Source: Streptomyces sp. OR43 (GTDB lineage Bacteria > Actinomycetota > Actinomycetes > Streptomycetales > Streptomycetaceae). From it: a stretch of 64,000 nucleotides of DNA. Made by a program: the position numbers and the translations under genes. The stretch spans positions 475,592 to 539,591 of the forward strand of contig NZ_RDBK01000043.1 in assembly GCF_008042275.1 (NCBI RefSeq), given 5' to 3'. The notes beneath the pieces were generated by a model. That model ran no database searches. It saw only the letters and a program-made list of their open reading frames with translations, and was not told where the DNA came from. Numbering within the stretch: position 1 is the stretch's first letter; every line of letters starts with the position of its first letter. Shown here piece by piece: positions 27,100 to 35,802 of the stretch.

Positions 27100-27978
27100 A
27101 TGACGACCGCCGCCACGCCGCCCGTCGATCCCTTCCGGCTCTTCGGGCTGACCGTCCTGCGTACGGAGCGGCTGACCCCGTCCATGCTCCGGGTCACGTT
27201 CGGCGGACCGGGGCTCGACGGGCTCGCCTCCGGCGGCCGCGATCAGAGCCTGTCGCTGTTCCTCCCGCACCCCGGACAGCCGGAACCAGTCGTTCCGGTC
27301 GATAACGAGGGCAACTGGTTCGGCCCCTGGCGGGCTCTTCCGGCCGACGAGCGGGCGGTGCTGCGCTCGTACACCGTTCGCGCACAGCGGCGTACCGGCG
27401 GCGGTTCGGCCACCGAGATCGACATCGATTTCGCGCTCCACGAGGACGGCGGTCCGGCCTGCCGCTGGGCCGCCGCGGCCTCCCCCGGTGACGTACTGAA
27501 GGCGCTCGGACCGGCCGTCGAGGACAACACGGCCGTCCGGTTCCGCCCGCCCGCGGACACCGACTGGGTGCTGATCTGGGCCGATGAGACGGCACTGCCC
27601 GCCGCGACGGCCGCCCTCGAGTGGCTGCCGGCCCATCTGCGCGCGCAGGTCTGGCTGGAGGTCACGCACACCGGCGACCGCCAGGCGGTCGACACCGCGG
27701 CCGACGCCCGGATCAGCTGGCTGGTGCGGGACGAGGACGCGCCGGACGCCGTGGAGGCCGTGCGCGCGGCGGAACTGCCCGAGGGAACTCCGTACGTCTG
27801 GATCGCCGGCGAGGCGTCGAAGGTGCGGGCGCTGCGACGGCATCTGGTGGGCGAGCGCGGCATCGACCGCAAGCGGGTGACGTTCGTCGGCTACTGGCGC
27901 CGCGGCCTGAGCGAGGAGCAGCTCCGCGAGGAGGCCGTTTCGAGCCCGTCCGGTGACTCAAACCCGTCCGGCGATTGA
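27100..27978 (+). CDS. Siderophore-interacting protein (ferric-siderophore reductase)
   Basis: A 292-residue SIP/ViuB-type flavoprotein that reduces ferric siderophore to release iron in the cytoplasm. Visible blocks are RLTPSMLRVTFGGPGL, VLRSYTVRAQRR (FAD-binding RxYT), CRWAAAASPGDVLKALGP, WIAGEASKVRALRRHL and FVGYWRRGLSEEQ. It starts two bases after desE and is surely co-transcribed and iron-regulated. The last 13 residues (SSPSGDSNPSGD region) are encoded by an intergenic CCCGTCCGG repeat that has run into the reading frame, giving a low-complexity tail. Confidence 0.92.
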   Translation: MTTAATPPVDPFRLFGLTVLRTERLTPSMLRVTFGGPGLDGLASGGRDQSLSLFLPHPGQPEPVVPVDNEGNWFGPWRALPADERAVLRSYTVRAQRRTGGGSATEIDIDFALHEDGGPACRWAAAASPGDVLKALGPAVEDNTAVRFRPPADTDWVLIWADETALPAATAALEWLPAHLRAQVWLEVTHTGDRQAVDTAADARISWLVRDEDAPDAVEAVRAAELPEGTPYVWIAGEASKVRALRRHLVGERGIDRKRVTFVGYWRRGLSEEQLREEAVSSPSGDSNPSGD

Positions 27979-28090
27979 GGACATCTCTCACAGCCCGTCC
28001 GTGCAATTGCGGAACGCATGCCGACAGCCCGTCCGTGCAGTCGCGGAACGTAGAACGACAGTCCGTCCGGCGGCCGGGGCCTCGTACCCC
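27943..28090. repeat. CCCGTCCGGCG intergenic repeat cluster
   Basis: Four to five degenerate copies of the element (G/A)xxCCCGTCC(G/C)GxG...GAGGAC are scattered here, the first two inside the end of the siderophore-interacting gene. The same family reappears at 61783-62155. The region separates the convergent siderophore-interacting and hexosaminidase genes. Confidence 0.75.
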
Positions 28091-28110
28091 CGGCCGCCGG
28101 ACGGCCCCGC

Positions 28111-29772
28111 TCACCCCGCCGCGGCGGGCTCCGCCGGCCACGGCACCTGGGGCGACCGGTAGTAGTCGATCCCCAGCGCGGTGAACCGCGGCCCGAGCGC
28201 CGCGAGGCGCTCCTTGTACGTGTCCCAGTCGTGCGTCTCGGCCGGGGACCAGCCCAGCTCCGCGGCCCCGGGCAGCCGCGGGAACGCCATCGCGTCGATG
28301 CCGTCGCTGTCGGTCAGCGTCTCGGCCCAGATCGGCGCCTCGACCCCGAGCACCGCGTCCGCCGGAGTGTCGGCGAGGTAGGTCGCCGGGTCCCAGTCGT
28401 AACTGCGCTGCACCTCGACCAGACCGGCCCACTTCAGGCCCAGCACGGTGTCCTCGTTGTACTTCATGTCGAGGTACACCCGGTCCGCCGGCGACAGCAC
28501 GAGCCTGGTGCCGTTCTTCGCCGCGTCCGCCACCTGCTGCCGGTCCGCGGCACTCGTCTTGTCGTAGCCCCAGTACTGGGCGACCGCGCCCTTCACCGGC
28601 GTCGCGCCGGTGAGCTGGTGCCAGCCCATCACGGTCTTGCCGTGCTTGCCGACAGCGGCCTGCGCCCTCTCCATGATCTTGGCGTAGTCCTCGTGGCTGG
28701 TGGAGTGCGCCTCGTCACCGCCGATGTGGATGTACCTGCCGGGGGTCAGCGCGGCCACTTCACCGATGACGTCGTCGATGAACCGGTACGTGACGTCCTT
28801 GCCCGCGCACAGCGAGCTGAACCCGACCTTGATGCCGGTGTAGAGCGGCGGCGCGACGCCGTCGCAGTTCAGCTCCGCGTACGAGGCGAGAGCGGCGTTG
28901 GTGTGGCCGGGCATGTCGATCTCCGGCACCAGCTCCATGTAGCGGGAGGCCGCGTACCGCACGATCTCCTTGTACTGGCTCTTGGTGTAGAAGCCGCCGG
29001 GCCCGCCGCCGACCTCCGTGGAGCCGCCGTACGTGGCCAGGTTGGGCCAGGAGTCGATGGCGATGCGCCAGCCCTGGTCGTCGGAGAGGTGCAGGTGGAA
29101 GGTGTTCATCTTGTACAGCGCGATCTGGTCGATGTAGCGCTTGACCTCGTCGACGGAGAAGAAGTGCCGCGAGACGTCGAGCATCGCGCCCCGGTAGGCG
29201 TAGCGCGGCGTGTCGGTGATGCTGCCGCCCGCGACCTTCCAGGGCCCCTTCTGGCGGCTGTCGCTCTCGACCTGGGCCGGCAGGAGCTGACGCAGCGTCT
29301 GGACGCCGTGGAAGAGCCCTGCGGGCTTCCGGGCGGTGATGGTGACGGAGCCGCGCCCCGCCGTCAGCGTGTAGCCCTCGGCGCCGAGTCCGCTGTCACG
29401 GGAGGCGAGCCGGAGCCGGATGCCGTCGGAGCCCGCCCGTTCGGTGACCGGCAGGGCGTAGCCGGTGGAGGGGCGCAGCACGCCCGCCAGGTACTCGCCG
29501 ATCTTGCGGGCCTCACCGGACGAACCGTCGACGCGGATCCTCGTGGCGCCGGTGATGGAGTACGGGGATCCCCCCGGTCTCACCGCGGCGGGGGCGGGCA
29601 CGACCTGGCCCAGCGGGCGGGGCGCCGAGGCGGCGGAGCCGCCGCCCGCCGCGGTTGCCGTGGGGGTCGCGCAGGCGGCGGAGATTCCGGCCGCCGTGAC
29701 GAGAAGCAGCGAACCGAGAAGACGGGGTAGAGCACGGGGAAGAGCACTGCGCTGCGTCGTGTGCAGTCTCAC
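28111..29772 (-). CDS. Secreted beta-N-acetylhexosaminidase (GH20), lipoprotein
   Basis: A 553-residue GH20 hexosaminidase that removes terminal GlcNAc from chito-oligosaccharides outside the cell. GTG 29772 is chosen over the upstream frame because it follows a purine-rich site and gives a proper signal peptide (LPRLLGSLLLVTAAGISAAC), whose AAC suggests a lipobox. The catalytic barrel shows YRGAMLDVSRHFFSVDEVK, LHLSDDQGWRI and the Asp-Glu pair in HIGGDEAHS, as in the S. plicatus enzyme. The product GlcNAc feeds amino-sugar metabolism; glmS lies about 2 kb away. A DasR-like site lies upstream. Confidence 0.93.
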   Translation of the reverse strand: MRLHTTQRSALPRALPRLLGSLLLVTAAGISAACATPTATAAGGGSAASAPRPLGQVVPAPAAVRPGGSPYSITGATRIRVDGSSGEARKIGEYLAGVLRPSTGYALPVTERAGSDGIRLRLASRDSGLGAEGYTLTAGRGSVTITARKPAGLFHGVQTLRQLLPAQVESDSRQKGPWKVAGGSITDTPRYAYRGAMLDVSRHFFSVDEVKRYIDQIALYKMNTFHLHLSDDQGWRIAIDSWPNLATYGGSTEVGGGPGGFYTKSQYKEIVRYAASRYMELVPEIDMPGHTNAALASYAELNCDGVAPPLYTGIKVGFSSLCAGKDVTYRFIDDVIGEVAALTPGRYIHIGGDEAHSTSHEDYAKIMERAQAAVGKHGKTVMGWHQLTGATPVKGAVAQYWGYDKTSAADRQQVADAAKNGTRLVLSPADRVYLDMKYNEDTVLGLKWAGLVEVQRSYDWDPATYLADTPADAVLGVEAPIWAETLTDSDGIDAMAFPRLPGAAELGWSPAETHDWDTYKERLAALGPRFTALGIDYYRSPQVPWPAEPAAAG

Positions 29773-29857
29773 AGCCGGGTCCCTTTCTGCTGGATCACAC
29801 CTGGATCTCCTGACCATTCGCACCGTCGCCATGCGTACCGCCTGCCTCACGGATGGT

Positions 29858-29873
29858 CAAGGTGTAGACCACT
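29858..29873. promoter_or_regulatory. Candidate DasR (dre) site upstream of hexosaminidase
   Basis: CAAGGTGTAGACCACT matches 12 of 16 positions of the DasR consensus ACTGGTCTAGACCACT, with the right half intact. It lies about 85 bases upstream of the hexosaminidase start. Confidence 0.45.
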
Positions 29874-30102
29874 CCCCCTTGTCGCCCGCACATGAACGTG
29901 GCCGACCGTCCGGGGCGTATGGCCGAATTCATCCCGTCGGCCCCCACAGCCGCACCGCACTCGGCCGTTCCGGAGCACGGGCGTCGTCCTCAGACGCTCC
30001 CGAATCACCCAGAACGGAAAAACGAGCGCCACTCGACCGCATATCTGCCCGATATCGGGCAGGATTGTTGCGCTGGAGCTCCTTCGGAAGCAATATCGAC
30101 GG

Positions 30103-30378
30103 GTGCTCGAACGCCGCTCGTCGCATGACGACCTCATTGACCACCTGGTACGCAGCACCGCGCTTCCACGCGGTGAGGCAGCCCGGGTGATCCTCGACGT
30201 ACTGGCCTACTTCGACGAGACGACCGACGTCTTCGTCCGCCGCCGCCATCGCGAGCTGCAGTCCGGCGGCCTGGTCAACACGGAGATCTTCGAACGGATC
30301 TCGGCCGAGCTGCCGCACCGGGCGGTGGCCCCGCCGGAGCTCTCGCTCCGCCAGCTGCGCCGCATCGTCTACGGCTGA
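30103..30378 (+). CDS. Small conserved hypothetical protein
   Basis: A 91-residue charged protein starting at GTG 30103 (MLERRSSHDDLIDHLVRST). It looks helical, with no Cys motif, signal peptide or transmembrane segment. Distinctive stretches are AARVILDVLAYFDETTDVFV and LSLRQLRRIVYG at the C-terminus. Its position between hexosaminidase and glmS suggests the small hypothetical protein found there in other Streptomyces. Function unknown; the start is uncertain because the ribosome binding site is weak. The 330-base gap upstream contains only the candidate DasR site. Confidence 0.6.
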   Translation: MLERRSSHDDLIDHLVRSTALPRGEAARVILDVLAYFDETTDVFVRRRHRELQSGGLVNTEIFERISAELPHRAVAPPELSLRQLRRIVYG

Positions 30379-30482
30379 GACCGGCGGCCGGGACCGGCGG
30401 ACCCGACCGGGCCGGGCCGGACCCGTGGCCGGGCACCCACTTACTTGCTTGTACCTGTACGTCGATGGAGGGCAGAGGCTCT

Positions 30483-32312
30483 ATGTGTGGAATCGTCGGT
30501 TATATCGGAAAGCGTGATGTGGCCCCGCTGTTGCTGGAGGGCCTGCAGCGGCTGGAGTACCGGGGTTACGACTCCGCGGGCATCGTCATCACCGGCAAGC
30601 CGGCGGCCGGCAAGCCCGCCGCGCTGAAGATGGTCAAGGCCAAGGGCCGGGTCCGCGAGCTGGAGTCCCGGGTGCCCAAGCGCTTCACCGGCACCACCGG
30701 CATCGCCCACACCCGCTGGGCCACCCACGGCGCCCCGAGCGACGAGAACGCCCACCCCCACATGGACGCCGACAACAAGGTCGCCGTCGTCCACAACGGC
30801 ATCATCGACAACGCCTCCGAGCTGCGCGCAAAGCTCGTCGCCGACGGCGTCGTCTTCCTCTCCGAGACCGACACCGAGGTGCTGGTCCACCTGATCGCCC
30901 GCTCGCAGGCCGTCACGCTGGAGGAGAAGGTCCGCGAGGCGCTGAAGTCCGTCGAGGGCACGTACGGCATCGCCGTCATGCACGCCGACTTCAACGACCG
31001 CATCGTCGTCGCCCGCAACGGCTCGCCGGTCGTGCTCGGTATCGGCGAGAAGGAGATGTTCGTCGCCTCCGACGTCGCCGCCCTGGTCACGCACACCCGC
31101 CAGATCGTCACGCTGGACGACGGCGAGATGGCCACCCTGAAGGCCGACGACTTCCGTACGTACACGACCGAGGGCTCGACCACGACGGCCACGCCCACCA
31201 CGGTGGAGTGGGAGGCCGAGTCGTACGACATGGGCGGCCACGACACGTACATGCACAAGGAGATCTCCGAGCAGGCCGACGCCGTGGACCGCGTGCTGCG
31301 CGGCCGCATCGACGACCGCTTCTCCACCGTGCACCTGGGCGGCCTGAACCTGGACGCCCGCGAGGCCCGCGGGGTCCGCAGGATCAAGATCCTGGGCTGC
31401 GGCACCTCGTACCACGCGGGCATGATCGGCGCCGGCCTCATCGAGGAGCTGGCCCGCATCCCCGCCGACGCCGAGCCCGCGTCCGAGTTCCGCTACCGCA
31501 ACCCGGTCGTGGACCCCGACACCCTGTACGTCGCGGTCTCCCAGTCCGGCGAGACGTACGACGTGCTGGCCGCGGTCCAGGAGCTCAAGCGCAAGGGCGC
31601 CCGGGTCCTCGGCGTCGTGAACGTCGTCGGCTCGGCGATCGCCCGCGAGGCCGACGGCGGCATGTACGTCCACGCCGGCCCCGAGGTCTGCGTCGTCTCC
31701 ACCAAGTGCTTCACCAACACCGTGGTCGCCTTCGCACTGCTCGCCCTGCACCTGGGCCGCATCCGCGACCTGTCGGTCGCCGACGGGAAGCGGATCATCG
31801 AGGGGCTGCGCAAGCTGCCCGAGCAGATCGGTCAGATCCTCGAGTCGGAGGACGAGATCAAGAAGCTCGCCGAGGAGTACGCGGGCGCGCAGTCGATGAT
31901 GTTCATCGGCCGCGTCCGGGGCTACCCCGTCGCGCTGGAGGCCTCCCTGAAGCTCAAGGAGATCTCGTACATCCACGCCGAGGCCTACCCCGCCTCGGAG
32001 CTGAAGCACGGCCCGCTCGCGCTCATCGAGCCGGCGCTCCCCACGGTCGCGATCGTCCCGGACGACGACCTTCTGGAGAAGAACCGTGCGGCCCTGGAGG
32101 AGATCAAGGCCCGCAGCGGCCGCATCCTCGCCGTGGCCCACCGTGAGCAGGAGAAGGCCGACCACACGATCCTCGTCCCGAAGAACGAGAACGAGCTGGA
32201 CCCGATCCTGATGGGCATCCCGCTCCAACTCCTCGCCTACCACACGGCGCTGGCCATGGGCCGGGACATCGACAAGCCGCGCAACCTGGCGAAGTCCGTC
32301 ACGGTCGAGTAG
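30483..32312 (+). CDS. glmS: Glutamine-fructose-6-phosphate aminotransferase
   Basis: A 609-residue isomerising amidotransferase that makes glucosamine-6-phosphate, the entry to peptidoglycan amino sugars. ATG 30483 is chosen so that Cys2 (MCGIVGYIG) becomes the N-terminal nucleophile after Met removal; the frame 18 bases longer would block this. The glutaminase domain shows GIAHTRWATHG; two SIS isomerase domains follow (ILGCGTSYHAGMIGAGLIEE, SQSGETYDVLAA, FIGRVRGYPVALEASLKLKE, EAYPASELKHGPLALIE). The C-terminal KPRNLAKSVTVE is the usual family ending. No ribozyme element was seen upstream. Confidence 0.97.
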   Translation: MCGIVGYIGKRDVAPLLLEGLQRLEYRGYDSAGIVITGKPAAGKPAALKMVKAKGRVRELESRVPKRFTGTTGIAHTRWATHGAPSDENAHPHMDADNKVAVVHNGIIDNASELRAKLVADGVVFLSETDTEVLVHLIARSQAVTLEEKVREALKSVEGTYGIAVMHADFNDRIVVARNGSPVVLGIGEKEMFVASDVAALVTHTRQIVTLDDGEMATLKADDFRTYTTEGSTTTATPTTVEWEAESYDMGGHDTYMHKEISEQADAVDRVLRGRIDDRFSTVHLGGLNLDAREARGVRRIKILGCGTSYHAGMIGAGLIEELARIPADAEPASEFRYRNPVVDPDTLYVAVSQSGETYDVLAAVQELKRKGARVLGVVNVVGSAIAREADGGMYVHAGPEVCVVSTKCFTNTVVAFALLALHLGRIRDLSVADGKRIIEGLRKLPEQIGQILESEDEIKKLAEEYAGAQSMMFIGRVRGYPVALEASLKLKEISYIHAEAYPASELKHGPLALIEPALPTVAIVPDDDLLEKNRAALEEIKARSGRILAVAHREQEKADHTILVPKNENELDPILMGIPLQLLAYHTALAMGRDIDKPRNLAKSVTVE

Positions 32313-32338
32313 TCGCACCCCCGCACGTACACACGAGC

Positions 32339-32375
32339 GCGGCCCGGTACCCACGTCCTGTGGGTGCCGGGCCGC
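32339..32375 (+). terminator. Terminator after glmS
   Basis: GCGGCCCGGTACCCAC (32339-32354) pairs with GTGGGTGCCGGGCCGC (32360-32375), with one T-G wobble and a 5-base loop, 26 bases after the stop codon. Confidence 0.8.
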
Positions 32376-32729
32376 TCCCGCGTGCGGGCGGGTGATCCCG
32401 AATGCCAACAGTGCGAACCCCGGGGCGAGATGGCCGGGCCCGGTCGCCGGTGTTTGCCGCAGTGACGCCTCGGACCACCGCGGAACCCTCCTCGAATCCG
32501 GGCGGAACAGAGGGTCGCCGCCGACCCCCCGTGCATGCGATCGTGCTGTTCCCCCCTGACGCTTATGCGTCCTTCACACACACGCAATCCTCATCTACGG
32601 ACCGGTAGCTTCGTTTTTTCCGCTGTTTCCGTAGTCGAGTTGACGCCATGCCGACCCTCTCCGGACGGAAAGAGACCGGCCGTTGGCCGAGGTCGGATCA
32701 GGACGGACGCGGAAGGGACCCAAAACAGA
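32376..32729. other. Non-coding gap between glmS and the universal stress gene
   Basis: About 350 bases with no supported coding region. A few short frames exist but have poor codon bias. A T-rich patch (TTCGTTTTTTCC) occurs near 32610. Confidence 0.45.
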
Positions 32730-32762
32730 CCGCCCGCTCCCGGCTGACGCAGGAGCGGGCGG
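32730..32762 (-). terminator. Minus-strand terminator hairpin
   Basis: CCGCCCGCTCC (32730-32740) pairs with GGAGCGGGCGG (32752-32762). Read on the minus strand the stem is followed by TCTGTTTTGGG, so it is an intrinsic-type terminator for the leftward universal stress gene transcript. Confidence 0.65.
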
Positions 32763-32848
32763 AACAGGCGCTGAAGGCAAGGGACAACAGGCAGCCCGAA
32801 CCGGCCCGACGGGACGGCCACGGGAGAACGCCGTGGGAGGCCCTTCGT

Positions 32849-32955
32849 GACAGCGGTACGAGACGGCTTTACACGACAGCGCTACGGGACAGCGCTACGA
32901 GAAGGCCTTACGCGACAGCGCTGTGGGACAGCGTGACGAGACGGCGGCCTTACGG
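32849..32955. repeat. 39-bp tandem repeat at the 3' end of the universal stress gene
   Basis: The core GACAGCG recurs at 32849, 32875, 32888, 32914 and 32927, i.e. spacings of 26, 13, 26 and 13. This makes about 2.7 copies of a 39-base unit built from 13-base submodules, each with a TTAC box. The last unit overlaps the stop codon of the minus-strand gene. Confidence 0.75.
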
Positions 32956-33471
32956 GATGACGACGACCGGGCGCTGCGCGCGGCGCGCCAGCCGGCCCGC
33001 CACCGAACCGAAGATCCGGCCGACGATCCCGTGGGTGGACCCGACGACGATCGCGTCGGCCGAGTACTCCCGGCCGACCTCCTCCAGCTCGTGGCAGATG
33101 TCCCCGCCCCGCTCGACGAGCACCCACGGCACCTCGGAGAGGTAGTCCGCGCAGGCGAGCTCCAGACCGAGGACCTCGGTGCGGTGATCGGGGACGTCGA
33201 CGAAGACGGGGGGCTCGCAGCCCGCCCAGACGGTGGTCGGCAGCCGGTTGGCGACATGGACGATGATCAGGCCGGAGCCCGTTCTCCGGGCCATGCCGAT
33301 GGCATAGGCGAGGGCCCGCTCACTGGAGGTCGAGCCGTCGAAACCGACGACGACACCGTGCCGGAAGGCGGGATCGCACGCATGGCGTGCGTCTTCGGCC
33401 GCCTGCTGGTCCGACCGGGGGTCGGCTACCTGCTTGCGGTCCGCGGGTTCGGGGATTTCGTGACCGGCCAT
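32950..33471 (-). CDS. Universal stress protein
   Basis: A 173-residue single-domain UspA-fold protein. It has HGVVVGFDGSTSSERALAYA at strand 1, SGLIIVHVAN, an AELEEVGREYSADAIVVGSTHG region and the ATP-binding signature G-x2-G-x9-G-S (GSTHGIVGRIFGSVAGR) before PVVVIP. The ATG at 33471 is used; the longer frame to 33762 would run through the promoter region. An N-terminal ~35-residue charged extension precedes the fold. Such proteins bind ATP and respond to dormancy or oxygen stress in actinobacteria; its specific role is unknown. Confidence 0.85.
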   Translation of the reverse strand: MAGHEIPEPADRKQVADPRSDQQAAEDARHACDPAFRHGVVVGFDGSTSSERALAYAIGMARRTGSGLIIVHVANRLPTTVWAGCEPPVFVDVPDHRTEVLGLELACADYLSEVPWVLVERGGDICHELEEVGREYSADAIVVGSTHGIVGRIFGSVAGRLARRAQRPVVVIP

Positions 33472-33850
33472 CGGTGTCTCGGCGAAGAGAGTCCTCGTGA
33501 GGAGAGCGACGTGGGGAAGCTGCGTCAGCGGGCGGTGTTGCGGTGTCCGGGAATCATCTTCCCAACCCCTTACCCCCAAGGGTACGGCGCCACTCCTCCA
33601 CTGCCCAGACCCGCGCAAAGCGCGTGCGACGTTCCACGGAGCATGCCCGAGACCTGCCCTGTATGGCAATGCCGGTTGCGCGGTACACCGACGCCACAGG
33701 GCCCCGGACGGCCGCAATCGGTGACGGGCCGGTGACCGGGTGGGGCCCGGTCCGTTAGCCACGTGTCCGTGCCCCCGCAGGCCTGCCGCGGGGGTCCGCC
33801 GGCCGTTCCGTACCGACCGGAACGCCGACCGAACCCCCGGGGAGCATCAC
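33472..33850. other. Divergent intergenic region
   Basis: About 380 bases between the leftward universal stress gene and a rightward small membrane protein gene. It presumably holds both promoters. A run CCCCTTACCCCCAAGGGTA lies near 33568. No gene or clear operator was recognised. Confidence 0.4.
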
Positions 33851-34144
33851 GTGCCCGCACCCGTCCCGCCCACGCATCCGGAACCCGCCGCGCAGCCGGC
33901 GACCGATGTCGTCCGCTGGGCGGTATTCGGCTGCCTGCTCGTACCGGCCGTCCTCCTGGCCCACGGCGACTCCGCCGGCGGCGCCGCGGCCGTCGCCCTC
34001 GGCCTGGCCGCGATCACCGTGGCCTGCCGGGTCCTGCTCCGCCGGTCCGCCCGCACGGCCGCCCGCGAACGCTCCGGTCCGGCCTCCCGCCCGACCGAGG
34101 GGGCGCACAGGAGTGACCGCACCCCGCGGGTCGTGCGCCGGTAG
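33851..34144 (+). CDS. Small two-helix membrane protein
   Basis: A 97-residue protein starting at GTG 33851 behind GGGGAGCATC. A Pro-rich N-terminus is followed by two hydrophobic segments (VRWAVFGCLLVPAVLLAH and AAAVALGLAAITVACRVLL) separated by GDSAGG, and then an Arg-rich cytoplasmic tail. This is a hairpin membrane protein of unknown function. It sits directly upstream of the adpA regulatory region, as a small protein does in related Streptomyces. Confidence 0.65.
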   Translation: MPAPVPPTHPEPAAQPATDVVRWAVFGCLLVPAVLLAHGDSAGGAAAVALGLAAITVACRVLLRRSARTAARERSGPASRPTEGAHRSDRTPRVVRR

Positions 34145-34535
34145 AACGACTGATTCCCGCACACGCGACCGTATATTTTCAGCCAACTTCAGGACTCAGT
34201 CGAATCCTTGTCGAAATGGCCGATCAACCCCCTTGCCAGCAGGCAGGAAGAGACCAAGCGGTACGCTTCCACCCCATGGGGACGGGCCATGAACGCCAGG
34301 CGCACTTCCCTGCACGACTCACGAGTGAAACGCTTCGTGATCGAATGCTTCCCGCCAGGTTGCCTTGTCGACATAAAGCCGGTTGGTGAACTTGTCACGA
34401 CGGCACCACGGGACGCAGTAGATTCGATCTTGGGTGTCGAAGGCTGGGGACTCGTGCACGACCGAGGGGACATGTGCAGGTGCGACAGGCCCGTAAGGAC
34501 CAGGAAGACGCGAACACCGAGGGGGGCTTAGCGTC
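34145..34535 (+). promoter_or_regulatory. Long upstream region of adpA
   Basis: About 390 bases with lower GC content than the surroundings and no supported gene on either strand. In Streptomyces adpA is transcribed from a complex upstream region with a long leader; this stretch is the likely equivalent. Exact promoter and regulator sites could not be assigned by eye. Confidence 0.5.
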
Positions 34536-35792
34536 ATGAGCCAGGACTCCGCCACCGCAACGGAGGCTGTACGGAAGCTGAGCGGGCGTCGACGCCGTGA
34601 GGTCGTCGCCGTGCTGCTGTTCAGCGGTGGCCCCATCTTCGAGAGCTCCATTCCGCTCTCGGTGTTCGGGATCGACCGCCAGGACGCGGGAGTTCCGCGT
34701 TATCGGTTGCTCGTGTGCAGCGGCGAAGAGGGACCGCTGCGCACCACGGGGGGACTCGAACTGACCGCGCCCTACGGGCTGGAGGCGATCAGCAGGGCAG
34801 GCACCGTCGTGGTGCCCGCCTGGCGGTCGATCACCTCACCGCCGCCCGTGGAGGCGCTCGACGCGCTGCGCCGCGCCCACGAAGAGGGCGCACGCATCGT
34901 GGGGTTGTGCACGGGAGCCTTCGTGCTCGCCGCCGCCGGGCTGCTGGACGGCCGCCCGGCCACCACGCACTGGATGTACGCACCGACGCTGGCCAAGCGC
35001 TACCCGTCGGTGCACGTCGATCCGCGCGAGCTCTTCGTCGACGACGGCGATGTGCTCACGTCCGCCGGCACGGCGGCCGGGATCGATCTCTGTCTCCACA
35101 TCGTCCGCTCGGACCACGGCACGGAGGCCGCCGGGGCACTGGCGCGCCGGCTCGTCGTGCCGCCGCGGCGCAGTGGCGGTCAGGAGCGCTACCTCGACAG
35201 GTCTTTACCGGAAGAAATCGGCTCCGACCCGCTCGCGGAGGTCGTGGCCTGGGCGCTGGAGCATCTGCACGAGCAGTTCGACGTGGAGACGCTGGCCGCG
35301 CGCGCCTATATGAGCAGACGGACCTTCGACCGGAGGTTCCGCTCGCTCACGGGCAGCGCACCGCTCCAGTGGCTGATCACTCAGCGGGTGCTGCAGGCGC
35401 AGCGCCTGCTGGAGACGTCCGACTACTCGGTCGACGAGGTCGCGGGCCGCTGCGGCTTCCGCTCGCCGGTCGCGCTGCGCGGACACTTCCGGCGCCAGCT
35501 GGGTTCCTCCCCCGCCGCGTACCGGGCCGCCTACCGGGCCCGTCGTCCGCAGGGCGGTGGCCCGGAGCAGGTCGTCACGGCGGCCGAACCGGTGGTGCCC
35601 TCCCAGGGCAGCCCGGTGAGCCGTCGCGCCCCGCTGCCGGCCCAGGCGGGTCCGTCCGCGGCCGGCCCGCCGGGACCGTCGGGTCCGTCCCCGTCCGTCG
35701 TGGACGGGGGCCGCGGGGAGCACGGGAAACCGGGCCCCGAGGCGTACGCTGCGGGCCGCCCGGCCCTGCCGGGACAGCGGAGCGCCCCGTAG
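34536..35792 (+). CDS. adpA: AdpA, AraC/XylS-type master developmental regulator
   Basis: A 418-residue global activator of morphological development and secondary metabolism. The N-terminal DJ-1/PfpI-like dimerisation domain spans residues ~25-210 ([58 protein letters not shown]). The C-terminal AraC HTH pair is at ~235-335 ([42 protein letters not shown]). Codon 224 is TTA (35205-35207, in RSLPEEI), the hallmark of bldA-dependent translation. The tail is Pro/Gly-rich and longer than in the S. coelicolor protein. Oligoribonuclease follows closely, the conserved adpA-ornA arrangement. Confidence 0.97.
   Translation: MSQDSATATEAVRKLSGRRRREVVAVLLFSGGPIFESSIPLSVFGIDRQDAGVPRYRLLVCSGEEGPLRTTGGLELTAPYGLEAISRAGTVVVPAWRSITSPPPVEALDALRRAHEEGARIVGLCTGAFVLAAAGLLDGRPATTHWMYAPTLAKRYPSVHVDPRELFVDDGDVLTSAGTAAGIDLCLHIVRSDHGTEAAGALARRLVVPPRRSGGQERYLDRSLPEEIGSDPLAEVVAWALEHLHEQFDVETLAARAYMSRRTFDRRFRSLTGSAPLQWLITQRVLQAQRLLETSDYSVDEVAGRCGFRSPVALRGHFRRQLGSSPAAYRAAYRARRPQGGGPEQVVTAAEPVVPSQGSPVSRRAPLPAQAGPSAAGPPGPSGPSPSVVDGGRGEHGKPGPEAYAAGRPALPGQRSAP
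35205..35207 (+). promoter_or_regulatory. TTA leucine codon in adpA (bldA control)
   Basis: In-frame TTA at codon 224, in the linker between the DJ-1-like and AraC domains. It requires the rare tRNA-Leu(UAA) encoded by bldA and makes AdpA translation development-dependent in Streptomyces. Confidence 0.9.
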
Positions 35793-35802
35793 GGTGGGGC
35801 GC

